Assembly (NCBI RefSeq): GCF_003966265.1
Contig: NZ_RXNV01000001.1
Location: 682,001-746,000 of the forward strand
Length of the DNA: 64,000 nucleotides
Source: Shewanella atlantica
Lineage (GTDB): Bacteria > Pseudomonadota > Gammaproteobacteria > Enterobacterales > Shewanellaceae
Direction of reading: 5' to 3'
The notes below the pieces were generated by a model, which did no database searches, had not been told where the DNA came from, and saw only the letters and a list, made by a program, of their open reading frames with translations. Positions 45,912 through 56,862 of the stretch are shown piece after piece. Both the position numbers and the translations under genes were made by a program. Every line of letters begins with the position of its first letter. Within the stretch, counting starts at the first letter, position 1.

Positions 45912-47198
45912 TTGGACGCGATATCGACAAGCGCACTCCTGATCATTCTAGTTGTACTACTGATCATTTCAGCCTATTTCTCAGGCTCAGAAACCGCGAT
46001 GATGTCCCTCAACCGCTATCGACTAAAGCACCTCGCCTCTAAAGGTCATAAGGGAGCTAATCGGGCAATTAATATGTTAGAGCGACCGGATAGGTTGATT
46101 GGCCTAATTCTCATCGGGAACAACCTGGTCAATATCTTAGCAGCATCTTTAGCCACAATTTTGGCCACTCGCCATTTTGGTCCAGTCGCAGGCCCTGCTA
46201 TTGCAACCGGGGTACTCACCTTAGTCGTGCTGGTTTTTGCCGAAGTCACACCAAAAACAGTCGCCGCCCTGCACCCAGAGCGTATCGCCTTCCCATCGAG
46301 TTTCCTACTCAAGTGGCTGTTGGTCGTATTCTCCCCCCTCGTAAAGGTAGTCAACGCAATTACTTCCGGCGTATTACGTCTTATTGGAATTCACTCGGTT
46401 AAAACTTCAGATGCGCTGAGTCAGGAGGAGCTGAGAACCGTCGTCCATGAAGCCGGCGCCCTTATCCCTACGCGTCACCAGGAGATGCTGCTATCCATCA
46501 TGGATCTGGAGAAGGTCACGGTAGAAGACATCATGGTTCCGCGCTCCGATCTCTACGCTATTAACGTTAACGACGAGTTCAAGAGCATCAATAAGCAGGT
46601 GATACAGAGCCCTCATACCCGCGTCCTGCTCTATAGAGATAACATCGATGATGCTGTCGGCTTCGTTCACCTTCGTGATGCGCTGAGATTACAATCTAAA
46701 GAGCAGTTCAGTAAGTCCTCGCTGCTTCGTGCCGTAAAAGAGCTCTATTTCATCCCCGAAGGTACACCTCTGAACGTACAGCTGGGTAACTTTCAGCAGA
46801 ATAAGGAGCGTATAGGCCTAGTGGTCGACGAATACGGGGATATTCAGGGATTAGTCACCTTAGAAGATATCCTCGAGGAGATTGTCGGTGACTTCACTAC
46901 CTCCATGGTCACCACTCCCAGCGAAGATATCAACCAGCAACAAGATGGCAGCTTCTTAATCGAAGCAAGCATCAACATTCGCGAGATGAATAAAGAGATG
47001 CATTGGGACTTTCCTATCGACGGCCCCAAGACGCTAAATGGCCTCATCGTCGAGTATCTCGAAGAGATCCCGGCGCCTTATACCAGTATGCGGATCGCCG
47101 GTTATCCTATCGAGGTGGTGGATGTAGCCGAAAACATGGTCAAAACGGTTAGGGTGATGCCCCAGCACTATAAGGCGCCGAAAAAGGCTGACAACTAA
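45912..47198 (+). CDS. yfjD: CNNM/HlyC-CorC family membrane protein (YfjD-like)
   Basis: 428 residues. N-terminal DUF21 transmembrane domain (about 1-190: SAYFSGSETAMMSLNRYRL, LIGLILIGNNLVNILAAS, FAEVTPKTVAAL). Then a CBS pair (about 205-330: VEDIMVPRSDLYAI, IQGLVTLEDILEEIVGDF) and a C-terminal CorC_HlyC domain. Such proteins act in magnesium or cobalt homeostasis. The start codon is TTG at 45912, supported by GGAG 7 nt upstream and the conserved N-terminus. A terminator follows. Confidence 0.93.
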   Translation: MDAISTSALLIILVVLLIISAYFSGSETAMMSLNRYRLKHLASKGHKGANRAINMLERPDRLIGLILIGNNLVNILAASLATILATRHFGPVAGPAIATGVLTLVVLVFAEVTPKTVAALHPERIAFPSSFLLKWLLVVFSPLVKVVNAITSGVLRLIGIHSVKTSDALSQEELRTVVHEAGALIPTRHQEMLLSIMDLEKVTVEDIMVPRSDLYAINVNDEFKSINKQVIQSPHTRVLLYRDNIDDAVGFVHLRDALRLQSKEQFSKSSLLRAVKELYFIPEGTPLNVQLGNFQQNKERIGLVVDEYGDIQGLVTLEDILEEIVGDFTTSMVTTPSEDINQQQDGSFLIEASINIREMNKEMHWDFPIDGPKTLNGLIVEYLEEIPAPYTSMRIAGYPIEVVDVAENMVKTVRVMPQHYKAPKKADN

Positions 47199-47219
47199 CC
47201 CCCCCGAACTGCCGAATAT

Positions 47220-47246
47220 AAAAAGGCGCCGAGGCGCCTTTTTACT
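47220..47246. terminator. Bidirectional terminator
   Basis: AAAAGGCGCC/GGCGCCTTTT inverted repeat with A run before and T run after, between the CNNM gene and the convergent Mpo1-like gene. Confidence 0.88.
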
Positions 47247-47267
47247 TTTCTATCGCAGCTTGCTCAA

Positions 47268-47813
47268 TCATGAGCGCGCCGCACGACGCTCAGCTTCCAA
47301 TAAGCGGCGCTTATCTACCGCCATCGGCGTTATCTTTTCATCTAACGCCCTCTCGAGCCCAAGCATAAAATATACCTCAGCCATCAGGAAAAACGGCCCG
47401 ATAAGTAACTGATTCAAATCATCCACGAAGGCAGGCTTCGCCTTCTCATATTTATGGCCAATCAGTTGAAACACCCAGCCAATAACAAACACGCCGAGCG
47501 CAATCCAGATAGCGCCCTGTGACTGGGCCACAAGATGTGAGGTATAGAACACCGGGATGATAAACAGGGTTAAGCCAATGGCCAGACGGACATGCAAGCT
47601 GATGTAATAGATGAGTACCCCGATGGTGAAGGCGCCGGCAACATTGATGCTGATGGCAGGATCATCCAGGGCAAAAAAGTTGACAGGAATAAGATTCAGC
47701 AGCAAGAACAGCGACCAGATAATCAGCGGGATCCCCACAAAATGAGTCCTGATATTCTTCGGGTTCAGGTGAACACTCTTATAGGTCGATAACTGCTCTT
47801 CGGCTGATTTCAT
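47268..47813 (-). CDS. Mpo1/YGL010w-like (DUF962) membrane protein
   Basis: 181 residues with four to five membrane segments. Conserved family features are HLNPKNIRTHFVGIP at about 18-32 and GHKYEKAKPAFVDDLNQLLIGPFF. The histidines correspond to the metal site of yeast Mpo1, a dioxygenase for 2-hydroxy fatty acids. Bacterial function is unproven. The ATG at 47813 has AGGAGAAC upstream. Confidence 0.88.
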   Translation of the reverse strand: MKSAEEQLSTYKSVHLNPKNIRTHFVGIPLIIWSLFLLLNLIPVNFFALDDPAISINVAGAFTIGVLIYYISLHVRLAIGLTLFIIPVFYTSHLVAQSQGAIWIALGVFVIGWVFQLIGHKYEKAKPAFVDDLNQLLIGPFFLMAEVYFMLGLERALDEKITPMAVDKRRLLEAERRAARS

Positions 47814-48088
47814 CTGTTCTCCTCGCATATAAGTGTGACGTTAGTCTCATTTATCACTAACTTAATTCATTTCTTACTACATTAATAGCGTCAAGATTTA
47901 AAAAGACAAAAGTCAAAACAGCCATCAGCGAATTGAGATTGACCTCCTGCACCTAAAAGCGTCGGTTCGCCTTAAACAGAAAGTGATGTTACAGCTGATA
48001 TCAATACACAGATCAGATGAGAAACTAAAAGATTAATTTGTTTTAGCCCCCCCAACTCAACTATATTAAATAAAATAATACAAAATCA

Positions 48089-49126
48089 ATGTATAAGCAT
48101 TACATGAACGATACCTACAAGCATAAAAAAGTTACAGAGTCTGATACCACCCTAAACGCCATCCTGGATTTAATAGTTGAGGGGACATGGGACTGGAACG
48201 GTGAGACTGGCCATGTAACCCGTAGCCCCGGGTGGTATCGAATGCTGGGCCATGAAGTAGGGGTATTTCAGGAAAATGTTTTTACCTGGGAAAACATCAT
48301 TCATCCCGATGACTACCAAAGAGTGATGACACACTTCGAGCAATATATAAACGGGAAGTCGACGCAATACCTTATCGAATACCGCTGCAGAAAGTCTGAT
48401 GGCAGCTACTTATGGATAATGGACCGAGCTAAGATAGTGGCTCATAAAGCCGACGGTACAGTGGCCAGGATGATTGGCGCACACCACAATATTCATAATA
48501 AAAAGTTGGCAGAAGATGAAGTCAGCAAGCTCAACAACCTCCTGAAAAAAGGCAATATGTCACTGGATAACCTAATAAAGATTAATGCAAATGAGCTGGA
48601 AAAGAAAAACCAGGAGCTCGAAGAGAAAATTAAAGAGGTAGCTCTCCTCTCTAATATAGACCCACTCACCTCTATCGCTAACCGAAGAAGCTTTGAAAAA
48701 GAGCTAAGCAAAGAGGTATTACGTTCAAGAAGGTACAATCACCCCCTCTCTTTAGCCATTTTTGATATAGATCTATTCAAAGACGTCAACGACACCTACG
48801 GCCATAATAAAGGCGACCTTATCCTGCAAAAACTGTGTGAGCTGATATCCGCTAATATCAGAGAGCTGGATTGCTTTGCCCGCTGGGGAGGCGAAGAGTT
48901 TGTTCTCATATTTCCGGAGTTAACACTGGAAAAAGCCCTCATCGTAACCGAGAAACTAAGAGCGACAATCAGCCAATATGAGATAGAACCCAACCTGTAT
49001 ATTACCTGTAGCTTCGGTGTCACCGAATGCACAGATAAGGACACGATAGAGGATCTATTTCAGCGCATCGACAACTCGCTCTACCAAGCAAAAAGCAACG
49101 GCCGCAACAGAATCGAAAGCCTGTAA
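48089..49126 (+). CDS. PAS-GGDEF diguanylate cyclase
   Basis: 345 residues, no membrane segment. PAS_3 domain at about 20-140 (GTWDWNGETGHVTRSPGWYRMLGH, YRCRKSDGSYLWIMDRAKIV), then a charged coiled-coil (LEKKNQELEEKIKEVALLSN). The GGDEF domain has DPLTSIANRRSF, IFDIDLFKDVND and an intact RWGGEEF active site. The RELD inhibitory I-site lies five residues before GGEEF, so it should make cyclic di-GMP with product inhibition. Start at 48089 or at an ATG 15 nt later; neither has a good ribosome-binding site. Confidence 0.93.
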   Translation: MYKHYMNDTYKHKKVTESDTTLNAILDLIVEGTWDWNGETGHVTRSPGWYRMLGHEVGVFQENVFTWENIIHPDDYQRVMTHFEQYINGKSTQYLIEYRCRKSDGSYLWIMDRAKIVAHKADGTVARMIGAHHNIHNKKLAEDEVSKLNNLLKKGNMSLDNLIKINANELEKKNQELEEKIKEVALLSNIDPLTSIANRRSFEKELSKEVLRSRRYNHPLSLAIFDIDLFKDVNDTYGHNKGDLILQKLCELISANIRELDCFARWGGEEFVLIFPELTLEKALIVTEKLRATISQYEIEPNLYITCSFGVTECTDKDTIEDLFQRIDNSLYQAKSNGRNRIESL

Positions 49127-49460
49127 CTCAAAGCCTAAAGATCGATATACCAATCTCCCGAACCAAGCAACAGACATTCCAGAGTATAAACGACCTCTAA
49201 AGTCTGGCTTATCATTATGCTTTCCCAGCCACTATTTGGTGGAAAACTCAATTAGAAGAGAGCACTTGCTTGTAAATCAACTAGTGTCGATGCGTCTGAG
49301 GGTATCGAAAACAGGGATGTTTTCGTTAAGCGGCCAGGGACGGCTTCACAGCGCCCCGAAGAAGTATCTGCACATTCCCCGCGGGAAACGATAAATACCA
49401 GTGAAGGAAGGACTTCAAATAAACATTCAAATGACAGTTTAAAATTATCGAGTCTTATTT
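49127..49460. other. Gene-free region, probable decayed repeat
   Basis: 334 bp after the cyclase gene. Includes TATCGAAAACAGGGATGTTTTCG (an AAAACAGGGATGTTTT imperfect palindrome near 49308-49324) and CCCCGCGGG near 49377. These resemble intergenic repeats I recall from Shewanella; no gene seen. Confidence 0.4.
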
Positions 49461-49859
49461 CTAAGACTCAAGAATGACTGTTGCCGTCGCATAGTGCTTC
49501 TCATCGGCAATCGAGATATGCCCGCGAACGCCACCTAGAAGCGCGAGCCTTTCGGCCGCCCCGCCGCTGAAACTCACCATTGGTGCACCATTGGCATCAT
49601 TGGATATTTCGATATGTTGAAACGAGACACCGCGGCCGATGCCAGTCCCCAGCGCTTTGGCTGCAGCCTCTTTGGCGGCGAAACGCTTGGCCAGATACCG
49701 CCCGGGTTGAGACGAGGCGACAAATATCGCCATCTCCGCTCCAGTCAGCACTCGCTTAGCCAGACGGCAGTTAACCAGAGCCTCATGATCGCCGGCCTGG
49801 GGGACTTTTTGCTCGATACGTTCAATCTCGGCGATATCGGTACCTAAACCAACAATCAT
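49461..49859 (-). CDS. acpS: Holo-[acyl-carrier-protein] synthase
   Basis: Transfers phosphopantetheine from CoA to acyl carrier protein. 132 residues. IVGLGTDIAEIERIE with the magnesium Asp, and RYLAKRFAAKEAAAKALGTGIGRGVSF are diagnostic. ATG at 49859. Follows pdxJ as in E. coli, with a repeat-filled 169-bp gap. Confidence 0.96.
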   Translation of the reverse strand: MIVGLGTDIAEIERIEQKVPQAGDHEALVNCRLAKRVLTGAEMAIFVASSQPGRYLAKRFAAKEAAAKALGTGIGRGVSFQHIEISNDANGAPMVSFSGGAAERLALLGGVRGHISIADEKHYATATVILES

Positions 49860-49880
49860 GAATACTCCTTAAAGCAGAGA

Positions 49881-50027
49881 AGCTGTAAGTCTTAAGCTCA
49901 AGACAGAGCAAAGAAAGTTATAAGTTCAAGAAAGCTACGAATCACGGCGCTCAAGCTTACAGCTTATAACTTATCGCTTATAGCTCGTAACACCTAGCTC
50001 GTAGCCCGAAACTCGTAGCTAATAGCT
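49881..50027. repeat. Degenerate short repeats between pdxJ and acpS
   Basis: Many variants of AGCTCGTA, CTTATAAC and CTCAAG occur; TAGCTCGTA is at 49981 and 49995. GCTCGTAGCCCGAAA at 49997-50011 matches GCTCGCAGCCCGAAA at 29852-29866 with one difference. Confidence 0.7.
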
Positions 50028-50028
50028 A

Positions 50029-50766
50029 TTATTCCCCTCTGCGACCTTCGTTCATCAGTTGCTTCATATCTTTTACGGCTGTCGCCAAGCCATCGATAGC
50101 GGCGCGAGCGATGATGGCATGGCCGATGTTTAGCTCATATAGCTCTGGAATCGCTGCTATCGGCTTAACGTTATGGTAGTGAAGTCCATGGCCGGCATTG
50201 ACGATTAAGCCCTTAGAGTGTGCGTATTTGGCCATTTCAGTGATACGTGCCAGCTCTTTAGCCTCTTCTGCTTCATTTTCGGCATCGGCGTAACAACCGG
50301 TGTGGATTTCGATCAGAGGTGCCCCCACTTCGACAGCGGCATCGATCTGGGTTTTATCGGCATCGATAAACAGAGATACCTTGATCCCGGCCTCATCGAG
50401 ACGTTGCACCGCAGCGCCAACCTTTCCCATCTGACCCGCGACGTCTAAGCCGCCTTCGGTGGTGAGCTCTTCACGCTTCTCGGGTACCAGACACACATAG
50501 GTAGGTTTGACTTCACAGGCAATATCGAGCATCTCGTCTGTTACAGCCATCTCAAAATTCATGCGTGTTTTTAATGTTTTAGCCAAAAGATAGATATCGC
50601 GGTCTATGATGTGACGTCTATCTTCACGCAGATGAACCGTGATCCCTTCGGCGCCAGCGTGCTCAGCTACCGCTGCGGCATGAACAGGATCCGGATACGA
50701 TGTTCCACGGGCCTGACGTAAGGTCGCGATGTGATCGATATTAACACCCAGTAAAATACGGCTCAT
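50029..50766 (-). CDS. pdxJ: Pyridoxine 5'-phosphate synthase
   Basis: Condenses 3-amino-2-oxopropyl phosphate with deoxyxylulose-5-P to give PNP. 245 residues, TIM barrel. It begins [18 protein letters not shown] and has [39 protein letters not shown] and [15 protein letters not shown] at 50766. Confidence 0.98.
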   Translation of the reverse strand: MSRILLGVNIDHIATLRQARGTSYPDPVHAAAVAEHAGAEGITVHLREDRRHIIDRDIYLLAKTLKTRMNFEMAVTDEMLDIACEVKPTYVCLVPEKREELTTEGGLDVAGQMGKVGAAVQRLDEAGIKVSLFIDADKTQIDAAVEVGAPLIEIHTGCYADAENEAEEAKELARITEMAKYAHSKGLIVNAGHGLHYHNVKPIAAIPELYELNIGHAIIARAAIDGLATAVKDMKQLMNEGRRGE

Positions 50767-50874
50767 GGAAATTCCTCAGAATATAGGGGATAGGGCGACG
50801 TTATTTTATGTTCACGTCGTCAGAATATTAGTGAAGCTATTGTACTAATGTCGCGGGGAAAAACCAGTGAAAAA

Positions 50875-51582
50875 CTACTTACGCCGATTGGTATTGCCTA
50901 TCGGTGATGTTGGCCGGTATTTAAATAACGCTCTCGACTTCAAAGGCTTGTCACCCAGACAAGGGGCTAACATGAGCCGCATCAAATTCCTGGCCTGTTT
51001 GAAATGTGCAGGCAGCAACTTATGTTCATTCAGTGCCAGCAACATCTCTCCGCTATAGTGAGTGGTCTTAGGCCCCAGAGCGCTGACAAAACCTTCATCG
51101 GGCAACAGACGATAGTAGTAATCGACTTCGATTGCATCCTGCCTGATGTCGACGGTAAGTGTCGGCATCAAGCCTATCTCTTTGAGCAGTTCGAGCTCAA
51201 AATATCTCAGCTGACTCTGACAAAAGTCTGCAACCATCGCCATCAAGGTCCTGTGGTAGTTGAAAAATAGTGCCTCACCACCATGATCGACACTGGTACA
51301 ACGCACCAGCAGTTCGTTGAGGTAGAAACCAGAAAAGCTCACCTCTCCACTTAGAGGAATAGCCGGACTCGCGGCTTCGACCTGAGTGAGGTTCTTAAGA
51401 CTGGTGCGGCCGGACAGTTCAAAAATAAGAGGCTGAAAGGGTTGTAAAACACTCTTAATCGAGCTCTTACCACTCCCCAGACGAGCGACGCAATCGACCC
51501 TTCCCTGACCATCGACCAACATGTTCACTAAGACACTGGAGTCACGAAAGGGACGAGTGTGCAGCACATAACCGCGCAACAT
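50875..51582 (-). CDS. recO: DNA repair protein RecO
   Basis: 235 residues. N-terminal OB fold starts RGYVLHTRPFRDSSVLVNMLV with GRVDCVARL; a helical C-terminal domain follows. Mediates RecA loading with RecR in the RecF pathway. The C-terminal end is basic (KYRPTSPIGNTNRRK). ATG at 51582; between era and pdxJ as in E. coli. Confidence 0.94.
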   Translation of the reverse strand: MLRGYVLHTRPFRDSSVLVNMLVDGQGRVDCVARLGSGKSSIKSVLQPFQPLIFELSGRTSLKNLTQVEAASPAIPLSGEVSFSGFYLNELLVRCTSVDHGGEALFFNYHRTLMAMVADFCQSQLRYFELELLKEIGLMPTLTVDIRQDAIEVDYYYRLLPDEGFVSALGPKTTHYSGEMLLALNEHKLLPAHFKQARNLMRLMLAPCLGDKPLKSRALFKYRPTSPIGNTNRRK

Positions 51583-51693
51583 TAATCAAGCTCCAACGGT
51601 ACTGGGTGTAAGAAGATTTTGGCGCAAAAAAAATGCCCATCAAGTCGGCAATGAATCATTACCGAGTCGAGAGGCATTATTGTACGAAGAGTA

Positions 51694-52701
51694 TTACTCC
51701 TCGCCATAACCTAAGCTACGAAGTGCACGTTCATCATCGGCCCAACCGGATTTAACCTTGACCCACATCTCAAGGAACACCTTGTTGTCGAACAAGACCT
51801 CCATATCCATACGGGCAGCCGAGCTTATCTTCTTGATGCGCTCGCCTTTGTTGCCAATCACCATACGTTTCTGCGTCTCGCGCTCGACAAGCACCAAGGC
51901 ATTGATCTGATAGACGCCATTTTCCATCATCTTAAACTGCTCGATCTCTACCGTTGCATCATAGGGCAATTCATCACCCAAGAAGCGCATCAGCTTTTCA
52001 CGAACGATTTCAGATGCCATAAACTTCTGTGAGCGATCGGTAACATAGTCTTCGGGGAAGAAGTGTGGCGACTCAGGCACAGATTCCACTGACATATCTA
52101 AGATACGCTGAACGTTGGTGCCCTGAGTGGCTGAAATAGGCAGTATCTCATCAAACTCAAACTTCTTCGATAACTCTTCGAGATAAGGGAAAAGAGCTTC
52201 CTTATCTTTGATATTATCGACCTTGTTGATAGCCAATACTGTCTTACGACCATCATCACGGCTTTGCAGTTTACGCAGCACCATCTCATCATCTTCGGTC
52301 CAGGTCATGCCATCGACGACAAAGATCACCAGGCTAACTTCGGCTAATGAACTGGCGGCCGCACGGTTCATCAGACGGTTGATGGCTCGCTTCTCTTCCA
52401 TATGCAAGCCAGGAGTATCGATAAACACTACCTGACGTGCGCCATCGGTATGAATACCCATGATGCGATGACGGGTCGTTTGTGGCTTCTTAGAGGTAAT
52501 ACTGATCTTCTGACCAAGTAATTTGTTGAGTAACGTAGATTTACCCACATTTGGTCGACCAACAATCGCCACCATGCCGCAATACGTCACATCGTATTTT
52601 GCCGCCGATGAGGAATTGTTCATCTGTGCCAACAGCTCATCTAAGCTAGGTTCGTTCTGCTTACCCGCTTCATTGTTTGCTGGCGCGTTTTTCTTGGTCA
52701 T
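51694..52701 (-). CDS. era: GTPase Era
   Basis: Binds the 3' end of 16S rRNA during 30S maturation. 335 residues against 301 in E. coli, because of an N-terminal extension of about 40 polar residues ([18 protein letters not shown]). G1 is [11 protein letters not shown]3 DTPGLH, G4 NKVD; the C-terminal KH domain has [11 protein letters not shown]. The ATG at 52701 overlaps the rnc stop. A start nearer the GTPase domain cannot be excluded. Confidence 0.95.
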   Translation of the reverse strand: MTKKNAPANNEAGKQNEPSLDELLAQMNNSSSAAKYDVTYCGMVAIVGRPNVGKSTLLNKLLGQKISITSKKPQTTRHRIMGIHTDGARQVVFIDTPGLHMEEKRAINRLMNRAAASSLAEVSLVIFVVDGMTWTEDDEMVLRKLQSRDDGRKTVLAINKVDNIKDKEALFPYLEELSKKFEFDEILPISATQGTNVQRILDMSVESVPESPHFFPEDYVTDRSQKFMASEIVREKLMRFLGDELPYDATVEIEQFKMMENGVYQINALVLVERETQKRMVIGNKGERIKKISSAARMDMEVLFDNKVFLEMWVKVKSGWADDERALRSLGYGEE

Positions 52702-53375
52702 CTCTTAATTAACTCCAAAGCGTCCGCAGCCGCTAGCTGCTCCGCTTTTCTACGGGAACTTGCAATACCGATAACCGGCTTGCTTAACTCTTCAACATAA
52801 CACTCCACCGTAAAGGTTTGCGCGTGCGCTTCGCCTTTAATGTCTATGACTTTATAGACCGGAAGTGGCTTTTTAAAACCTTGCAACAACTCCTGTAGCA
52901 AGGTTTTTGGATCTTTCTGGTTTACCGGCTGGATAGTCGCAAGACGTGACTCATACCAACTCAGCACTAAACGACGACACTTTTCGACGTCTGAGTCGAG
53001 GTAAACGGCACCGATAATCGCTTCAACGGCATCGGCAATGATGGACTCTCGTCGAAACCCACCACTTTTCAACTCACCCGGGCCTAAATTCAGGTAATCA
53101 CCTAACTTAAACTCGAAACCGATCTCTGCCAGCATCTTTCCACAGACTAATGTGGCACGCATACGGCTCAGATCGCCCTCAGTAGCCTTAGGAAATTGAT
53201 GAAACAGCGCATCCGAGATAATAATGGACAGTATAGAGTCTCCAAGGAACTCCAGCCTTTCATTATGTTTACTGGACGCACTACGATGCGTTAATGCATG
53301 CTCGAGTAACGATTGGTCGTTGAACTCATAACCTAAAGTTCGACATAATCTAGGCATGTTTTTAATCGGTTCCAT
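52698..53375 (-). CDS. rnc: Ribonuclease III
   Basis: 225 residues (226 in E. coli). Catalytic domain with [23 protein letters not shown] and the second acidic site [15 protein letters not shown]-terminal dsRNA-binding domain from about 155 ([30 protein letters not shown]). The ATG at 53375 comes one nucleotide after the lepB stop; a GTG at 53390 is possible. Overlaps era by 4 nt. Confidence 0.97.
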   Translation of the reverse strand: MEPIKNMPRLCRTLGYEFNDQSLLEHALTHRSASSKHNERLEFLGDSILSIIISDALFHQFPKATEGDLSRMRATLVCGKMLAEIGFEFKLGDYLNLGPGELKSGGFRRESIIADAVEAIIGAVYLDSDVEKCRRLVLSWYESRLATIQPVNQKDPKTLLQELLQGFKKPLPVYKVIDIKGEAHAQTFTVECYVEELSKPVIGIASSRRKAEQLAAADALELIKR

Positions 53376-53376
53376 C

Positions 53377-54294
53377 TTATGTAATTCCACCTACACGCTC
53401 AAAACGTACACCCGTCGGGATCCAGCTTGGTAAGAAGTCGGCTGCCGTTCGTTCAAATTCAAAACTAATCCAGATAGCCACCGCTTTACCGACTAAGTTC
53501 TCCTCGGGTACAAATCCCCAGAAACGACTATCGGTACTATTATCACGATTATCACCCATCATGAAGTATTGCCCTTCAGGAACGATAAACTCTCCGACAG
53601 GAAGGTTTCCTTCGCGGAAGTAATATCCTAAAGGATCGGGGCGACTTGGGTTGATAAGAATATCATGACTCACCTCACCCAGCTGTTCGGTGTAACGCAG
53701 TAGCGGTGTACCATTTTGAGCAAATTCGCCCTGATTAACAGAGGCTCTGGATACCTGCTTTAGTTCAGGACAGCTCTCAACGCCTTCACCGCACGCCGGC
53801 TGTATGTAGAGCTGCTTATTACGGTAGACAATTCTATCACCAGGCAGACCAACTACTCGCTTGATATAATCGATTCTTGGATCGACCGGATACTTAAATA
53901 CCGCGACATCACCACGTTCTGGCTTATTGGTCTCAACTAACTGATTACGCCACACAGGATCTTTAAGCCCGTAGGTAAACTTCTCAACTAAGATGAAATC
54001 ACCAACTAAGAGTGTTGGCATCATAGAGCCCGACGGGATCTGAAAAGGTTCATAAATAAATGAACGTAAAATAAGTACAAATGCGATCACTGGGAAGATA
54101 GAACGAGACGTCTCAACGAGAGCTGGTTCACGAGTGATTTTTTCGGCGACTTCTTCACTGATATCCGCGTCTACCGCTTGCGCCATCGCAAGCTTTTCAC
54201 GACGCTTAGGTGCCAGTAACAGTGCGTCGGCCATCCAAACCAGGCCACTACTCAATGTGACTAACACTAAGATAAGGGAAAAATAGGCTGCCAT
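53377..54294 (-). CDS. lepB: Signal peptidase I
   Basis: Cleaves Sec signal peptides at the outer face of the inner membrane. 305 residues. Two N-terminal membrane segments (about 3-22 and 62-80). The catalytic serine is in [14 protein letters not shown] and the lysine in [28 protein letters not shown] is box E. ATG at 54294; 168 bp after lepA. Confidence 0.97.
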   Translation of the reverse strand: MAAYFSLILVLVTLSSGLVWMADALLLAPKRREKLAMAQAVDADISEEVAEKITREPALVETSRSIFPVIAFVLILRSFIYEPFQIPSGSMMPTLLVGDFILVEKFTYGLKDPVWRNQLVETNKPERGDVAVFKYPVDPRIDYIKRVVGLPGDRIVYRNKQLYIQPACGEGVESCPELKQVSRASVNQGEFAQNGTPLLRYTEQLGEVSHDILINPSRPDPLGYYFREGNLPVGEFIVPEGQYFMMGDNRDNSTDSRFWGFVPEENLVGKAVAIWISFEFERTAADFLPSWIPTGVRFERVGGIT

Positions 54295-54402
54295 AGGTAA
54301 TTAACTCCTGCCTTAAAACAAATAATGCTATCTCTGAGCGATACCCGGTTTAAAAAATCGAGTATCTGAGAGGGATAGGTCAGTTATACGTTAGTAACGA
54401 AA

Positions 54403-54421
54403 GCGCCGCAAACTGCGGCGC
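54403..54421 (-). terminator. Hairpin between lepA and lepB
   Basis: GCGCCGCA/TGCGGCGC perfect stem 40 nt after lepA; only a short T stretch follows on the minus strand, so it may be a partial terminator tuning lepB-rnc-era expression. Confidence 0.5.
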
Positions 54422-54462
54422 CTTATTTTGCTCACTATTAACAATTCTTAACGAATGAGTCT

Positions 54463-56253
54463 CTAATCATTGAGCTTAAGCACGGCAAGGAAGGCTTCTT
54501 GTGGTACTTCCACATTACCCACCTGCTTCATACGCTTCTTACCCTCTTTCTGTTTCTGAAGCAGCTTCTTCTTACGAGAAACGTCACCACCATAACATTT
54601 AGCCGTCACATCCTTACGCATCGCCTTAATAGAGGAGCGCGCAATAATCTGACTGCCAACGGCGGCTTGAACAGCGATATCGAACATCTGACGTGGAATA
54701 AGTTCTTTCATCTTATTCACCAATGCTAAACCTTTATGACGGATCAATCCTTTATGGATAATCATTGCCAGGGCATCGACTCTGTCACCATTGATTAGGA
54801 TATCGAGACGCACCATGTCAGCAGGTTCGAAACGAACAAAGTTATATTCGAGTGACGCATAACCGCGACTGGTCGACTTAAGGCGGTCAAAGAAATCCAT
54901 TACCACTTCGGCCATTGGCAATTCATAGGTGATTGCCACTTGATTGCCATGGTAAACCATACTTTTTTGAACACCGCGCTTTTCAACACATAAGGTGATC
55001 ACATTGCCCAGATAATCCTTAGGCACCAAAATATTGGTCTCTACGATCGGCTCGCGCATCTCTTCGATATTATTTATAGCAGGAAGATCTGACGGGTTAT
55101 CCACATAGATGGTTTCCCCTGTCGTCGTCACAATCTCATAGACAACCGTAGGCGCCGTAGTGATCAAATCCAGATTATATTCACGCTCTAAACGTTCCTG
55201 GATGATCTCCATGTGTAGCAGACCAAGGAAGCCAATACGGAAACCAAAGCCCAATGCAGATGATGTTTCAGGTTCGAAGAAGAGAGAAGCATCATTCAAG
55301 CTAAGCTTGTTCAATGCATCACGGAAGTTCTCATAATCATCGGTCGAGATAGGGAATAAACCCGCATAGACCTGCGGCTTAACCTTCTTGAAACCAGCAA
55401 GAGGTTCAACGGCACCATGCTTAGCATGAGTCAAGGTATCACCGACCGGGGCACCGTGGATCTCCTTGATGCCGGCGATAACGAAACCAACTTCACCGGT
55501 TTTTAGCACTCCGGTATCGGTTTGTTTAGGTGTAAAGATACCCACGCGATCTGCGTTATAGGTCTGTCCCGTAGACATAACCTTAAACTTATCGCCCTTC
55601 TTCAGGACACCATTTTTGATACGTACCAGTGACACAACCCCCTGGTAACTATCGAACCAGGAATCGATGATCAGCGCTTGCAGAGGCGCTTCAGAATCAC
55701 CTTCCGGCGGTGGTATTTGCTCAACGATAACTTCAAGCACATCTTTAATACCGATGCCGGTTTTTGCCGAACAGCGCACCGCATCGGCCGCTTCGATACC
55801 AACGATATCTTCAATCTCATCGGCTACACGTTCAGGGTCGGCCTGAGGCAGATCGATTTTATTCAGGACAGGAACAACATCCATATCCATCTCTAGCGCG
55901 GTATAACAGTTTGCCAGAGTCTGGGCTTCTACGCCTTGTCCGGCATCGACCACTAAGAGTGCACCTTCACAAGCTGCAAGGGAGCGCGATACCTCATAGG
56001 AAAAATCGACATGGCCAGGCGTATCAATAAAGTTCAACTGGTATGTTTCACCATCTTGAGCTTTATAATCGAGAGTAACACTCTGTGCCTTAATGGTAAT
56101 GCCGCGTTCACGCTCAATATCCATTGAGTCCAGAACCTGGGCTGCCATTTCACGCTCAGAAAGACCGCCGCATTCTTGAATCAAACGATCGGAGAGTGTT
56201 GATTTGCCGTGGTCGATATGGGCAATAATCGAAAAGTTTCTAATGTGCTTCAT
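54463..56253 (-). CDS. lepA: Elongation factor 4 (LepA)
   Basis: Ribosomal GTPase that assists initiation and back-translocation. 596 residues. GTP site [49 protein letters not shown]. The LepA-specific C-terminal domain ends with [42 protein letters not shown] at 56253. Confidence 0.98.
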   Translation of the reverse strand: MKHIRNFSIIAHIDHGKSTLSDRLIQECGGLSEREMAAQVLDSMDIERERGITIKAQSVTLDYKAQDGETYQLNFIDTPGHVDFSYEVSRSLAACEGALLVVDAGQGVEAQTLANCYTALEMDMDVVPVLNKIDLPQADPERVADEIEDIVGIEAADAVRCSAKTGIGIKDVLEVIVEQIPPPEGDSEAPLQALIIDSWFDSYQGVVSLVRIKNGVLKKGDKFKVMSTGQTYNADRVGIFTPKQTDTGVLKTGEVGFVIAGIKEIHGAPVGDTLTHAKHGAVEPLAGFKKVKPQVYAGLFPISTDDYENFRDALNKLSLNDASLFFEPETSSALGFGFRIGFLGLLHMEIIQERLEREYNLDLITTAPTVVYEIVTTTGETIYVDNPSDLPAINNIEEMREPIVETNILVPKDYLGNVITLCVEKRGVQKSMVYHGNQVAITYELPMAEVVMDFFDRLKSTSRGYASLEYNFVRFEPADMVRLDILINGDRVDALAMIIHKGLIRHKGLALVNKMKELIPRQMFDIAVQAAVGSQIIARSSIKAMRKDVTAKCYGGDVSRKKKLLQKQKEGKKRMKQVGNVEVPQEAFLAVLKLND

Positions 56254-56382
56254 GTTATGGATTGATTACTACTCGAAGTTGAAATTATCAAAAGTGCCGA
56301 ATTGTACCCGATCGACGGACTAATACCAATCGAATACCCGGATAAAGCTCATTTTTAAGGCTAAAAAGTGGCTTTACAGAAA

Positions 56383-56838
56383 TTAAATGGAGTGACCTAA
56401 GTGAGAGAGAATGATCGGCTGACTAGAGGACTCCATCTGGCGGGCTTTGCTCTTGGCTAATCGCCAGAAAAGAAATGCACCGACTAACGCAAACGGGATC
56501 ACAAATAAATCGCTGCTGATCACCCCTATTTGATGTGATATCAGCGAGGCAAGCATCGCGCCGATAAAGAGCCCAAGCAGAGGCATTAAGTATACCAGCG
56601 CAGCCGCTTTCAAGATAACACTCTCAGGCAAGCCGAGCCTGAGTAACTCTCCAGGCTCGTAATAAGTATCGGATGAAATTGAAAACTCTTGTACCTTAGG
56701 AGAGAAGGCCTTTGAAACGGCTGAGGTACCACATGACTCAGAATTATCGCAATGGTTACAGGCGTTCTTGACCTGGACTTCTACCGTCACCCAGCCCTGA
56801 TTATCGCACTTGATCACCTTCGCCATCTCTTCCATCAT
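56383..56838 (-). CDS. rseC: Sigma-E positive regulator RseC
   Basis: 151-residue inner-membrane protein. N-terminal cysteine cluster CNHCDNSESCG (about 27-37), then two membrane segments (about 79-100 and 107-125) with a basic tail. The cysteine pattern matches RseC, also linked to redox control of SoxR. ATG at 56838 with GGAG 8 nt upstream. Last of rpoE-rseABC. Confidence 0.93.
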   Translation of the reverse strand: MMEEMAKVIKCDNQGWVTVEVQVKNACNHCDNSESCGTSAVSKAFSPKVQEFSISSDTYYEPGELLRLGLPESVILKAAALVYLMPLLGLFIGAMLASLISHQIGVISSDLFVIPFALVGAFLFWRLAKSKARQMESSSQPIILSHLGHSI

Positions 56839-56862
56839 AGGACTAACTCCACCACGACCTCA

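Noticed and set aside
48493..49044. Minus-strand ORFs opposite the diguanylate cyclase gene
   Set aside because: Serine/phenylalanine-rich shadows of the coiled-coil and GGDEF coding sequence.
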